Shown in pieces: positions 11,280 to 23,395 of a stretch of 64,000 bases of DNA (its first letter is position 1; the number at the start of each line of letters is the position of its first letter). The notes beneath the pieces are model-generated. The model ran no database searches and was not told the origin of the DNA. It saw nothing but the letters and a program-made list of their open reading frames with translations. Position numbers and translations under genes: made by a program. The stretch lies in contig NC_092317.1 in NCBI RefSeq assembly GCF_036785885.1, positions 9,612,501-9,676,500 of the forward strand. Reading direction: 5' to 3'. The DNA is from Coffea arabica. Lineage: Eukaryota; Streptophyta; Magnoliopsida; Gentianales; Rubiaceae.

Positions 11280-14200
11280 TCAGTAAAGTTTGATCCTTGT
11301 ACTTATGGTATCCCGGCAAATTGGGCACAACTGAAGGTCCTGCCCACACTCGCAGCATGTCTGTAAATAAAAGGACTATGTCAAACATCTGCATTTCAAT
11401 CTGTTTTCCTTGAAAGTAAAGAAATTCTATTAAGTAGCACCTGATGTCCACAACCAAAGGCCATGTTCTTTGGATCAGTAAGGCATATGGGACAAAGCTG
11501 CAAATATAATAAAAGTGATTAGAATCCATGTTTATGTTAGAACAGACCATAAAAGCACTAGTATGCATGGAATAATCCAGTAACTGCATTGATAATTTTT
11601 GCAACAGGAGGAGGAATAATGTGTTCTATATTACTAAAAGAGCTAGATGAGTCAAATAAACAATACAAATAGAGCTGCACCAACCAACAAGCATGCCTTA
11701 TTAATGTACCATAAACTAAAGACGCGGGGATGGGATTACATGGCTATCAGAAGAACTTGCAGCTTGACTCCTTGCAAAAGGTGGCTCAGGTCCACAAGAA
11801 GGTGCGCTTGGACGAAAACTGCTGTTTCTTGAAGTTTTCGGCGTGCCATGAGAGGCTGGACCGTAGAGAGGAGGGGGGAGGGGAACCCTATCCATGCCAT
11901 TCCCCTTGCTAACACTGTTCAAGCAAATGCAAACATGTCACACTAAAATTATATAAAAGAACACTTACAGCCACTAACGTACTTGAAACTTTCAAAAACT
12001 ACCCCAATATATCAAGCTCCAGCGTTGCTTTATACTGAGAAGGTATTTCCATCAACGCTGAAAGAGCAAACTCAGCCTCTTTCCTGGATCTGTCCACATT
12101 CTTTGACATTATCTCTGTAAAATTTACAAACTAGAATGCAAACAAAGATTTTTTACAGAGAACAAAAGACATCAAAAATTACATCTGAATGACAAGGAGA
12201 ACCCTCACAAAAACTTTTACGAGAATAAAACAAGAGATTGACTTGCCTGAAAATTGTCAAAGGCACGAGCAGGGATATTATCATCAAACTCCCTCATCAT
12301 ATCCCATGGTCCATCTCCAACCCCAACCAAAACAATTGATAGAGGGTACTCACTGTAAATAACTAGCAATGTATTAGAAAGTAATATAATGAGAAAAATA
12401 CAATCTCAGTGCAAACTAATTTGTAAAATTACCTTGCTTTCACAATTGCCTCAACAGTTTTCCTTTCCTGTGGGCTTAATTGACCACGCCCAGTATCTAT
12501 ACTTCTTGTCACCTAGAAAATATAATGGTTTTGAGATACAGTAGGATCTAGGTGCCAGTATAAATTTTGCAATGTACGCAAGAAGTTATACAACAATCTT
12601 CAATCAAATTTTGTTTTATTTTATTTTTTATCTTTTCTCTAGTAAGATGATAAAGAACCTTGAAAGTGTAATTGGTTTTCAAGGAAAACAACCTTTACAA
12701 TACTTAACGAGAACAAAACTAGAAGAGAACTAAACCTGCCCATCTGCTATGATCAGTAAGACATGGTACTGTCCACCACTTTGCTCAACGATAGTCATGG
12801 CCATCTCAATGACTGGAGCAAAGGATGTTGGTCCTATCAAAGATGTAAGGATGAAAAAGCATTATAAATAGTAAGGCCCAACCAAGAAAGTATAAAAAAG
12901 AGAGATTAATGACACATGAAACCTACAACCATATGAAGGTCTACTTCAGATATTAATGCACTTTTAGTATATTATTAAACACTTGGAAATTTCCTCCATT
13001 GATGTCTTTTTCTGAAATAGTCACCCTGAATACGGAAATTGAAATCTGCATTTAAAGCAATTTGCTCACATGGCAACAGTCAGGAACTTTATTCTTGACA
13101 GGGTGTTTAGTGCATTCATCTTGGATAGGCCAACATTGGTCATTTTTAAAAATGCTGAAGTCTTAATCTTACCTCCAAAATCATTTCATAGGAAACAACC
13201 ATAGAAGAAAACAAGAGAGGTGAACTTGAATGACAACCTGCAAGTCGCAATTGTGGAACTAATTCTCTATAGCGGCTCAATACTTCCTCAAAGCCGTCAC
13301 AAAATCGCTCATCTGGATAGAAGCTGAAAACTTCTTGGTCATGCGTTGAAGCTACCACAAGCACCTCCATTATACTCCATAACTCAAAATAACAAAATCA
13401 GAAAAATACATGTAAATCATATTATCAATAGGTACCATCTCCAAATCCAAAACATGGAATTAGATTGTCCTCATCAAATTTGGATAGTGTCCTTCCAATA
13501 ATTGATATGGCCTGTTCATATGGGTTTTGCCCATCTCCAAGGTGATGTAAACTTTTTCTGTGGAATGACCTAGCACCTAGGACAAGGAAATCTAAATCAG
13601 GTCAACCATGTCTTATGTGGACTTATTTTTGTAAAATAGATGAAAACAAACCTGTCCACTCGTTGCTTTTGGTGAAATCAATACCAACAATAAGATTTGA
13701 TGATTCCAGGCCAGCACGTGCAAGAGCGTCAGTAACCTACAGAGGCAAATGGGGCATATAATTATGAATGAGAATGTCAAAAGCAACTCACCTAGCAACC
13801 ATGTGTGATGGCTCTGCTTAGAAATAACCAGGAGATAATAACAAGTTAAATGCTAAAACTGACAAGAAATAACCAGACAGTAATAACAAGCTAAATGCTA
13901 AAACTTATAAGTCGAATGCCCTCAACCAGTCATTATAAGTACTTGAATAAACTCAATTATTCAAGAGTCAAGAGTTACACATCTTAACACTTATGACAAA
14001 CCAAACCATAAACTTAGAAGGTTATTTGCAGCTCAATCATTTACATGGGTGAATGCTGTCTTTTGCCCCCCTCAGAGGAATGCAAAGTGCAGGTCCAAAC
14101 AGCAGAGCAGAAGTATCTTTGCAAATATTTGCTGAAACTATGACTACGTGAAACTTGCGAGACTGGCATTGCAAATAGGAAATATTTGCACTCATAATGA

Positions 14201-15060
14201 TCTCATATACAAAAGAAAAATTGGTAAATGGTGCTCATAATCGAAGAGCAAAAATCCATGACATCAGTCTTGAAAACATTTCAATAAACTATTAATTTAT
14301 AAAACTACTTTGCGCCCATGTCTCAGAACACCAGCCCACATTTATGTACTGGTGATGTAAAGTTAAGGATTGGGCTACATTACTCAAAGAAGTTACAAGG
14401 AACATAAAGTACCAAAGAATACACGTGTAGTTACTGTTTCAAAAAAGTAAGGGGAAGACAAAAGATAGCAAAAGTGATATATAAAAATCAAGATTTTACT
14501 TAGAAGAATTATTCTTTGACCACCTATAAAGTGCATTTTGGATTTACTGTACACATACATGTGAGATCTATCCAAACTCACAAGTCACCAATATACTGAA
14601 AATGCAGCTCCTGAAAACCTGAAGAACAATGTTTCAATTGCAAATATTGAACAAACATCACTGGTCCAAATCCGAGACAGATGCTGTTTCAATTCCAGTA
14701 CAACAACCCCAACGGAAGTTATAATCTGTAAAGAACTCACTGCTGGAATAGTGTGCCAAGGCTCTAACATACCAGAAAAGCAAGCATGTTCCAATTTTAT
14801 TTTCTAGGACCCATCTGTCTAATTACCTGTTCCAAACTAGTGTAGTCATCATCTATCCTTGAATATTTCCTCTCAAGCCGTCTCCTCGATTCCTGGGGTG
14901 GAGGTGCAGGTGCATAATTGTAACTTGGTTGAGGTGCATAATTGTAACTTGGTTGAGGGTACTGCGAGTGTGGACTGCCATAATTACCCCATGAATTTGA
15001 ACTGGAACTGTAAGATGAGTATCGACCAGAAGTTGAGCTCTTCGAACTCTTGCCACCCAT
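11280..15060 (-). CDS. RGLG: RGLG-type E3 ubiquitin ligase (copine/vWA plus C3HC4 RING)
   Basis: Eleven exons on the minus strand: 14827-15060, 13652-13736, 13436-13576, 13238-13351, 12736-12833, 12433-12512, 12247-12352, 12003-12130, 11740-11914, 11441-11497 and 11280-11360. Phases fit throughout and give 432 residues. RGLG proteins are plasma-membrane ubiquitin ligases acting in auxin, ABA, drought and Lys63-chain pathways. Gly2 in MGGKSSKS is a myristoylation site. Residues 12-58 are Ser/Tyr/Pro rich with a doubled QPSYNYAP unit. The copine/vWA domain spans about 79-345, with MIDAS motif DFTKS at 98-102. The RING finger is C389, C392, C403, H405, C408, C411, C418, C421, ending TRIKLY. Nothing is missing. 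The protein is shorter than Arabidopsis RGLG1/2 because the N-terminal Pro-rich tail is short, so it may be nearer the RGLG3-5 branch. The intron after exon 7 begins with GC rather than GT. Confidence 0.95.
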
Positions 15061-15086
15061 TAACTTTAGGAATTAATAATATCAGT
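15061..15086 (-). other. RGLG leader end with 3' splice site just upstream
   Basis: On the minus strand a strong acceptor (ATTATTTTCTGCAG) lies 26 bases before the RGLG start codon. This implies an intron in the 5' UTR. A possible donor, CTTCG/GTGAAAG near 17127, sits in a pyrimidine-rich block, which would make the leader intron about 2 kb. The acceptor is visible; the pairing is inferred. Confidence 0.45.
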
Positions 15087-17290
15087 CTGCAGAAAATAAT
15101 ATATGCTTGCATAAGAAACAAAAACCATGTAAAAAGTTGTAGGCATCTTTGTGTTATTCAACGTGTAAGCATCTAAAATCTAAAGGAGTTATTAAACGGT
15201 TAGCTCAATTCCATAGACACTTGTTGGGGCAAAAGGTAAATAATGGAAGCATGGATGAACCATGGATGCAGATTCAACACAAGCAATTAAATTCTAAATT
15301 TAAGGTGCACCACATCCACACCCATATATGTTGTTTATGTGCTATAATTTCCAGCAGTTTTTGTCAGTCTGCATAATATCCTAACGGCATTTTCATGTTT
15401 TTAGCATAATAATTATGTCTAATTTCTAAAAGAGATTAATTATTTTATAACCACAACCTTGGGTGCCATATATAACAATGATGCCAATTTGTTTTTAAGG
15501 ATTAATGTTTCAGTTTGTGCTGATGCCAGACCCAGTTGTAGGTGACCTAAATTTTTGTAATAAACAATCATACATCTATAATTATGTTATAGTTGTGAAT
15601 TTTCAAATTTCTCATGCTTCCTTGTAATAAACACTTTTTTCAGTGCTTGTGCCACCACCTTTCATAGCATATGTGAACTTGTATTTTGTCATTCCCTGTC
15701 CATTACATATAAGGCATCTTTAAGTGTGTACCATGTGTTTAGGATTTCTACTTGCTTCTTTTGATTATTAGCACACTTGAAGAACTCTTGAACCAGTTGA
15801 GAACATCAATACATAACAGATTTCCAGCTACCACCTCAAGACTGTCAGTTATCCCTAACATATGCTATGTTATTAGGAATTTAACCTCATTAAGATGCAG
15901 GCCTTACTGGAGCAACACTGACAATAATCATTGAATGCCAAATTCAAAAGTTGCAAAAGGATATACAAGATTTGGTCTACTCACAGCCTAAAGAACTCTC
16001 CACTCAAAAAATCCTCATATCTGTGAACTCAGCGTCTTTGGTAATTCTGACACTTAACTAGCCAAGAAGAACCACAACAAAAAGTATAAGACTTTTGAAA
16101 GACACTCTCCTTAAAAAATTATCCCAGTCTCAAGCCACTGTTGTATATGACAGCACCAACTCATCTACAATACTAAATTTCAAAAGAATACACTTATAAC
16201 CAAATAGAACCAATGGTCACAACTGCATACCATCCTATCCTTAAAACCGCAACCCCCTTTGTGAGGAGGCACCCCTTCTCCTGAAGTCACGGCGCGATTT
16301 TGCCAAGTCCCTTAGAGATTCTTCACTCTCTCCACCAGGATGCTTCCTCGAGACACATATTACTATAAGATAAGGATCACTCTTATCCATATCAAGCTAC
16401 CCAAGTGACCTGTGAAAAATACCCCCAGCTTCAAGAAATCCATTATTCAAGAAAGCTTTTTTTATTAATATTCTTTTTGCTCTTTCAGCATGAAGATTAG
16501 AACCAAGGCTTTTCTACAACCTTCCTATCATGATCACATGCCAAACTCAAGAACTGAATTTGACCGATAAAAGAAACGTGATGCATGTCAAATTTTCAAG
16601 ATTGGAAAAGCAACATTGCATCTGAAAAATAAAATGGAGATACAAAATATATGTATAAACTTGTTCAACAACTGATGCAACTAAAAGATTGGCACAAATT
16701 TAGGGAGGAATAATTAGCTTACAATTCCCCTATCCTACCTAAAAATGTCATTTTTACTACTACAAGAACTACAACCCAATTCCTGGCATAATTCTACACT
16801 TTTCCTACTTCTTGTACACAATATACAACTCATAAATTAGCATTGCCAATTCAATAAAACTTATAAACAGCACAATCCCTCAAAATGACAAGCCAGCAAT
16901 ACAACAAGATTAACTAAAAATGCAATTTTTGAAATCATAAAAACACCCCAGCTGTATCAAAATGCCATCTTTTGCTCGTCGCAACTCAGAAAACATTTTT
17001 TAAAAAAAAAGTAAAGAAAACCCAAGTAATATTTTTTCCAGCTCTTCTTTCTCATGGTATAGAAAACTGTATTTCCTTACCCTTTTTTTTCCCTTTTTCC
17101 CTAGGCAATCTGCTGCATTCTTTCACCGAAGGGGAGAAGGAGGTTGAGAGGGAGAAATTGACAGCTACAGAGCCAGGTGGCTTGGAGAGGAGGGGGGATA
17201 GACTTGAGTTGAGTTGAGTTGAGGTGAAAGTAGGTGGACGGACAAGGTGAGAGAAAAGGGAGTTTGGATTGTAGTTGACCAGTGGGCGCA
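15087..17290. other. Probable RGLG leader intron and promoter-proximal region
   Basis: Non-coding apart from the decayed coding trace at 16241-16510. Bases 17100-17290 stand out: on the minus strand they are CT-rich with CAACTCAACTCAACTCAAG, as in many plant 5' UTRs, and I take them as the RGLG first (non-coding) exon. No clear TATA box was found upstream of it. Confidence 0.4.
16241..16510 (-). pseudogene. Decayed coding remnant, family unknown
   Basis: Read on the minus strand, one frame gives protein-like sequence for about 90 codons: LHAERAKRILIKKAFLNNG, then a TAG at about 16399-16401, then MDKSDPYLIVICVSRKH (Met at 16388-16390) and a basic tail ending GLRF before TAA at 16241-16243. 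Charge pattern and codon use look like a real protein rather than intergenic noise, and it stands out from the AT-rich surroundings. A second TAG occurs just upstream of the first listed segment. The helical first half is reminiscent of a PPR or other helical-repeat tail, but I cannot name it. It lies in the putative RGLG leader intron, on the same strand. Confidence 0.4.
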
Positions 17291-19122
17291 GGTGCGTAAC
17301 ATGGGATTCTTTGTAGAAAGAGTTTAGCTTACGTTAAACGTTTGTGTCACACTTTGGAGTAAAGTCCTATTTCACTTGGAATTCTTTGTACAATTGGAGT
17401 TTAATTGAACAATAGCACTCCTTAAGTTTCACAAAATCCAAAGTTGCCCTCCAAAAGAATTGTTGAATCTTGATTGATTTTGATTGGAATTTTACATCAT
17501 TCTAACTTAATCTTCCTTCTAAGGGAAGGATTATAGGCATTGCAAATAAATTTTTGAGTTGAATGAAATCTTAAGATGGTCTTTCCAACACACTTATTTT
17601 ATTATTTAAATTAATCCTTACTCTCATCATTGTTAAAATCATAATACTATAAGATTTCATCCACAAAATGATATCCTTTTTTAACATGACACCAATAATA
17701 CAATATCAACGGTTAAGGATATAATAATACCATAAAACAGTTATAATATTATTTAACGATATTTCATTTTTTTTATCTTTTCATCTGGAGCATTTTTAAT
17801 TATACATATTTACAGGTGAAGAATAGACGATGCACAGTAGAATGGAAAGGTAACAATTTAGTTGAAATATCTGTATAACCACCAGAATGAGAAGATTTTT
17901 TTTTTCTCGATGCATAATTGTTATATTATAGGAATTAGAAAGAAAGTTATACATTTTTATGCGTGTATTTTTTTTTCCCAGAATACTAAAATGAAAAGCA
18001 CGTCTATTTGGAAATTGCATCTTAATGACATGCTTTATTTCTTATGCCACAAATTGCTGAATAATATGGACATTCCACCCATACCAAGGGATTTACAAGG
18101 GGCAGAATTTAGTATTTCCAGAACTTCCAGGGGCATGTACTTTACGGCCCTTACTGGTGAAGGCAGTTTCCAAGAAATTTCCAACTCTGCCCGAAAAAAG
18201 ATAAATCCAAAGGTTGGATTGTTGTCACCTAAAGATTGTTTTAAATTTCAACATTATCTATCAGTTTCATTGGGCAATCCACTTCATGGAAATAGACTGT
18301 GACATTTCCAATTTACTTTGTACTCGTCACTTCCATGATTGAACTTTATGATACTATATCATTTTTTGACCCATAAGGATAATAGGGGATACGACTTTAC
18401 AGGCTTTAAAATATGCCTATTTGTTCTCCATCCAACTTTATGACCAAAGTTACAAGCAAGTGCGAAATTTCCCATTTGAATTGCATTTTTTTGGGAGTTA
18501 ATGAGAGTTTTTGTTGAAAAATAATACTAGTAGCACTGATTTTAGATCATATGATATATATACGGTAAAAAGATGATTAAAAAATATTATGTTAAAGGGA
18601 ACGATCTAAAAGAACACTGAATTTTTTTTTCATAAAAATTACAATTCAAACAAGAAACGTATTGTACAAATAATACAAACTTGGCAGTACAAAAATTGCA
18701 ATTCAATTTTGATAACATTTTATCAGTAGATCAAGATCTCATTTGCATTTTTAATCATTCTCGTGAAGCCTTGTTCTAGTTATTAGGCCATTTCAATAAG
18801 CCCTCATAAATTAAACTTAAAGCTTCGCTTGGATCAATATCTTCAGCAGAATTATGCCATAAGTAGAAAATTTTAATCAAAAAGTCAGAAAAAAAAACTT
18901 TCAACTCGGAATGTTGAGCCTCTCCTTCTCCTAAACCTTATATGACTGCAAAAAAAAACATATAAATATATAAATCACCAAGGATGTTGAAAGGATATTG
19001 AATTCATTTCATAGGTGGATGATATTTTGTATATTGTTCATTGGGTTTTTCTGCTAGATTGTAGAATATCATCTTTTATTTAATTAGTTCATTGTAAAGT
19101 AATCGCTAATCAAATTTATTTA

Positions 19123-20110
19123 GGGTGTTTTTGATAAAACTAAAGTCTGAAAACTGAAATCTAAAGTTTGAATTCATTAAGTTATTGAATAGTTAAATAC
19201 TAAATTTGATACATCTAAGTGTATATTACATTAAGGGTCTGTTTGATAACATAAAAAAGTGCTGAATCTGAATTTTTTCAGACATTCAGATATTTTGAGT
19301 GTTTGATAAATGAAAATATATTTGCTGAACTTGTTAAGCAATGCTAAATCTGTGTGTATTTTTTTCAGCACAAGAATCCTAACTGAATGCTTAATTCTGA
19401 TAAGAATCAATAGAATTACTTCAACTACCTTATCTTATCTACCAAATCTACCCTTGTTTGTTAATTATGTTCAAAATTTTTATCTAATTAAACAACATAA
19501 TATTCTCTATCTAACAATTTTTAGTTTCTCTTTTCTCCTTTTTTTAATGACTTTCACATCTTCTCCATACTCCTCATATAATATATTTCATTTTTTATAT
19601 TAATTTGATTTAAAATAAATATTGTTATTTTCATACCTATCAATTTTAAACTAATTAAATCATAGATTCTATTTCTTTTTTGAATGAAAGGATATAAGGG
19701 CAAAATTGTCAAATTAAACTTAGTAAGCATTCAGTTATAAATATTTATCAAACAGTATAAATAGATTTAGTATTAAAATTCAGACATTCATATATTTTTT
19801 TCAGTGCTTAAAATTCAGCAAATTAATTGATTCAGTATTCAGATTTCAGAATTCAGACTTCAGAATTTAGATTCAGTTTTATCAAACAGAACCTAAGTGA
19901 TAAGTGAATAATTTATGACTTATCTTTGGGACCAAGTTTTGTTTAGAAAATTTAGTGTCGTTTAATTAATTCAGATGATTTATTTTTTGTTATTAAACGC
20001 AACTGAACATAAATTCAGACGTTCTACTTTTTGTTATCAAATGCAACTGAACATATTAATATCTGAATCTATTAAATTTAAATACTGAATTGAGTTATCA
20101 AACAGAGTCT
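19123..20110. mobile_element. Outer TIR element (TTTGATAA ends), interrupted
   Basis: Left end AGGGTGTTTTTGATAAAAC and right end GTTATCAAACAGAGTCTT are imperfect inverted repeats, and both subterminal regions are full of repeated TCAGA/TGAATC phrases. There is no coding capacity. It contains a second element of the same family at about 19236-19893. It looks like a hAT-type MITE by style; the superfamily is an inference. Confidence 0.5.
19236..19893. mobile_element. Inner TIR element of the same family
   Basis: Left end GGTCTGTTTGATAAC and right end TTATCAAACAGAACC are inverted copies with one or two mismatches. TAAG stands on both sides (19232-19235 and 19894-19897), which may be part of a target duplication. 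About 660 bp, non-coding, with subterminal TTCAGA repeats. Confidence 0.6.
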
Positions 20111-20669
20111 TGAGCAAGCCAATCAATTGACTAGGGTTTGTACAGTAGCTAACCCAAACGAGCTCTTGTTTATCTCTTATTCTCATCAGTGTACATTAAT
20201 TACATGGTGTAATGACATCTCTACCTAGGATCGCACTCAAAATCACTTTCAACCGCTAATAACATGAGCCAGAAATCATCATATGTTATCGTTGGAAGTT
20301 CAAAAGGTGCCAAATCATTGCATTTGCTGATTTTAAAACTATTTATTTCTTTTCAATCTAATCTACCTTCCCCATAGAATTTCAACTTGCAAATGCCAAT
20401 GTGATTGTTGTGAAGCTTGACCGCATATATAAACCTTCACCGTGTGAGGCATTTTATTTTATCCAACGCCGTAAGAAAGCCTTAGATCCGCTAAATATTT
20501 TGTTAGAGACGCCAGAAGAAGGTTCTCAATCATTCGATTATGACTTCTTGTTACTTCTTCTTCTTCCAAATAAACCAATGATTCCGTTTCTTCTTACAAT
20601 CTATGCCCCAAGGACAATAATTCAGTGGGGATGCATCAACAGATGGTGGCCCGTGATTGTGCCTTTTAA

Positions 20670-20732
20670 TTTGTTTGCCTTTCCCAGATATTTATTTTAT
20701 TTTTTTTGGTGGCTACTTGATTAAGATTTAGG
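20670..20732 (+). repeat. Direct repeat, left copy
   Basis: About 62 bases ending GGCTACTTGATTAAGATTT recur at 21328-21390 with roughly 85% identity, bracketing the inverted-repeat element between them. Confidence 0.7.
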
Positions 20733-20854
20733 CATAATTTCAGAAACTTCCCCTAAGGTTTCTGACTATTTCGCTGGCCTCCCTCTAAATTTTAAAAATT
20801 ACACTAACCTTCTTTGAGATTTATTATTCTGTAACATTTAAGTTCAATCGACCA

Positions 20855-21300
20855 TTAAAAACACCAGAATTTTTGTTTATCATCGAAGATTAAATGACAT
20901 ATGACATCAAAAATAGTATTTCATTTTACATATTTCACTTAATGTAAGATCCAAATTGGTCTTTTTCAATTATAAATCCATTGTTAATCATGATCAACAA
21001 TAAATAATAAAAAAAGCTGTAACTAAAATATTACAAAGAGTAAAATTTAAAACCATAAATTTTCAACAAATAACCTTAATATGTTGGCAAGAATATTTAT
21101 AATATTAAATTATATTTTAAGTAATATTTTGATTACAAATTTTTTTAATTATTTGTTGTTGATCATGTTTGACAATGGGTTTATAATTGAAAAGAATAAT
21201 TTGAATCTTGTATTAAGTGAAAAATATAAAATGGTATACTATTTTTTTGAAACTATATTTGATTTGATCCCAAATGATAAATAGCAAAATTTAGTGTTTT
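20855..21300. mobile_element. Long inverted-repeat (foldback) element
   Basis: Arms at about 20867-21015 and 21125-21290 are inverted copies: the left arm has TTTTTCAATTATAAATCCATT and TGATCAACAA, and the right arm has the complementary series. The short spacer is AT-rich and non-coding. The left flank (20755-20800) has CAGAAACTTCCCCTAAGG, a common start of plant Mutator-like MITEs, with no counterpart on the right, so the right end may be lost. Superfamily is uncertain. Confidence 0.65.
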
Positions 21301-21327
21301 TCTCTAATGTGTAAGTTGGTATTGAAT

Positions 21328-21390
21328 TAATTTATTTGTCTTTCCGAGGTTTTTATTTTACATTTTTTGGTGTCTACTTGATTAAGATTT
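21328..21390 (+). repeat. Direct repeat, right copy
   Basis: Partner of 20670-20732; see that entry. Confidence 0.7.
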
Positions 21391-21587
21391 GAGCTCTAAA
21401 GTCATTTCCACGTGTTGGTCCTTGTTTAAGTCCCACAGCAAAAAGTAAAATATCATTAAGATTCAATGGGGAAAAAGAATTCAGTTGGGCAAAAACAAGC
21501 ACCTAACTCATAATTTGAACAAGTCAAAAAGTTTACTTGGACGAAAACTGGTAGCAAGATACTGATAAACATTGAAGACCTAAAGTC

Positions 21588-21728
21588 TTTTTCAGAGTGT
21601 TATCTTTCAAAGCTAACAAATGCGCCGCACAGGAAGCTAGCAAATGTGAATACAAATCCGAAACGAAAGTCATTTTCAGTGTGATTTTTCTAAAGCTAAC
21701 AAAATGTGAATATATATCCGAAACAAGT
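21588..21728 (+). repeat. Imperfect tandem repeat of about 80 bp
   Basis: The phrase TTTTCAG-GTG-T-TTTCAAAGCTAACAAA...GTGAATA-A-ATCCGAAAC occurs twice in a row (about 21588-21668 and 21670-21728), the second copy shortened. Non-coding. Confidence 0.65.
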
Positions 21729-22072
21729 CAAGACATGCCCAGACTTAAGAGGACAATAATAAGTTGTTCAAAGCACTATTTAATTTAAAAAGTGTTCAAT
21801 CATGAAATGTTGTTTCCACGACTACATCCTATTAACTTACATTAAGGCCTACTTAGCCTTTTTTATGGGTCTGTATGAGGCTTTCTTTTTCTTTTTTTTT
21901 TGAGGGGAAACCCTTGAGCAGCAACTAACATATTTATTCGTGGTAATGATCGGAGTCAAACACATTTAAATTTTTTTATTATAAAAAAAATATCCTAGTA
22001 TAGATAATTACATATAACGAACACCGCAAGCATGCGAAAGAATACCAAGATGAAGTATATATAGACTAAAAT

Positions 22073-22335
22073 CTCGTTTGATAATCTAATTAATATTTAA
22101 ATTTAATGGGTTCAGATCTTAAGACGCTTTTGATCATAAAAAAATAAAATATATGAATTAATTAAATGATACTAAATTTTTTAGACGAACTTGCTCTAAA
22201 AAAAAGTGATACATTATTCACCTGTCACTTAATATGATATTCACTCAAATATGTCGGATTTAATATTGAATTGAATTAACGGATTCAGATTTCATATTTT
22301 AAATTTTAAATTTCAATTTTATTAAACGTAGCCTA
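22073..22335. mobile_element. Third, shorter TTTGATAA-type MITE
   Basis: Ends CTCGTTTGATAATC and TTTTATTAAACGTAGCC are weakly inverted, with the same TTCAGAT subterminal words as the elements at 19.1-20.1 kb. An old, diverged or internally deleted copy. Confidence 0.4.
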
Positions 22336-23218
22336 ACTTAAATATTGGTTGGTGGATTTTGGTTGGTTTGATTAGCTAAATATTGGTCAAGTGATCGAAT
22401 GTACATGTTCTCATGTATTTCGTTCCTCGCGTGGGGTTGGACATGAAGTGAAATTAGAACTGGATTCTATAAGATTTTAATCATGATTTTGCCACACAGT
22501 TGATTCCTAATTCTACTCCAATCCCAAGTCCCATGAAGAACCAATTACCACTGGATAAATTCTTTGCATGATACTTTTTTCATTGGTAGTAAATTTATAG
22601 TCAATGCTTGCATGATTGTAACTACTATTTTCAACTATGGAATATTGGAATGATATCCTGTTGGTGGTTAAGCAGCATAAAACTAGCAATGCATCCACAT
22701 AATTATTTTAGGATGCAACTTCATTTGGTCCATATGGCTGCGACTTTAGTTAAAAGAAGAATCTTTCCATGATGAATAGTTAATATTAATAGTTGATACA
22801 TAGCTTGATACTGGTTTCTTTTGCAATAAAGCTAATAGGAGAGGCATCAGAAACACAATTGACAGAACTAGCTCATACATTTAATTGGCAATCCAATTTA
22901 GAACATAATTCTGGTGAAATAAAGTGCTAGAGATGTCTTTTACTGCAGTAGAATTGCTATAGAGTTGGGCTATATGAACATAATTCTGGTTAATAAGTAT
23001 TTTTCTTCTGGATTATGTTTACTGTAGAACACAAAGATACAATCTTCTTTCTTTTGGGTTTAATTTATAGTTTGGCCAAAATCAAGTTTGCTAATTTAGC
23101 ATTCGAGACCAAAAAAAATTTAAATTTTTTTCTTACAAGATGGATGGGATCTAAAAAGTGAGAAGAGAGAAAGGAAATTTGAACACAAGATTTCTAATTT
23201 TTTGAACTCAAGACTAAG

Positions 23219-23395
23219 GATTAATCTTTCCTACACTGACAGTGTATAGTGTATACACTGTCAGTATTGGATGAATGATAATTATACCAAATTTGAATTT
23301 AAAATTTAATTTTTATACACATGTCATGAATCAAACGGTGATAGTGTATACACTGTCAGTGTATATAAAATTTACTCTTACACTGTCGGTGAATA
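23219..23395. mobile_element. Palindromic MITE with ACTGACAGTGTATACACTGTCAG arms
   Basis: Starts GATTAATCTTTCCTACACTG and ends near GTATATAAAATTTACTCTTACACTG. The words TACACTGACAGTGTA and GTATACACTGTCAGT recur in both orientations near each end, giving a strong fold-back. Another member lies at 28571-28722. Non-coding. Confidence 0.6.

Noticed and set aside
17862-18302. A 146-codon plus-strand frame
   Set aside because: Mixed AT-driven residues in the first half, no domain, no promoter or splice context. Probably chance.
20401-20724. A 107-codon plus-strand frame
   Set aside because: The end overlaps a repeated non-coding segment (20670-20732), and the Leu/Phe-rich C-terminus reflects T-rich DNA.
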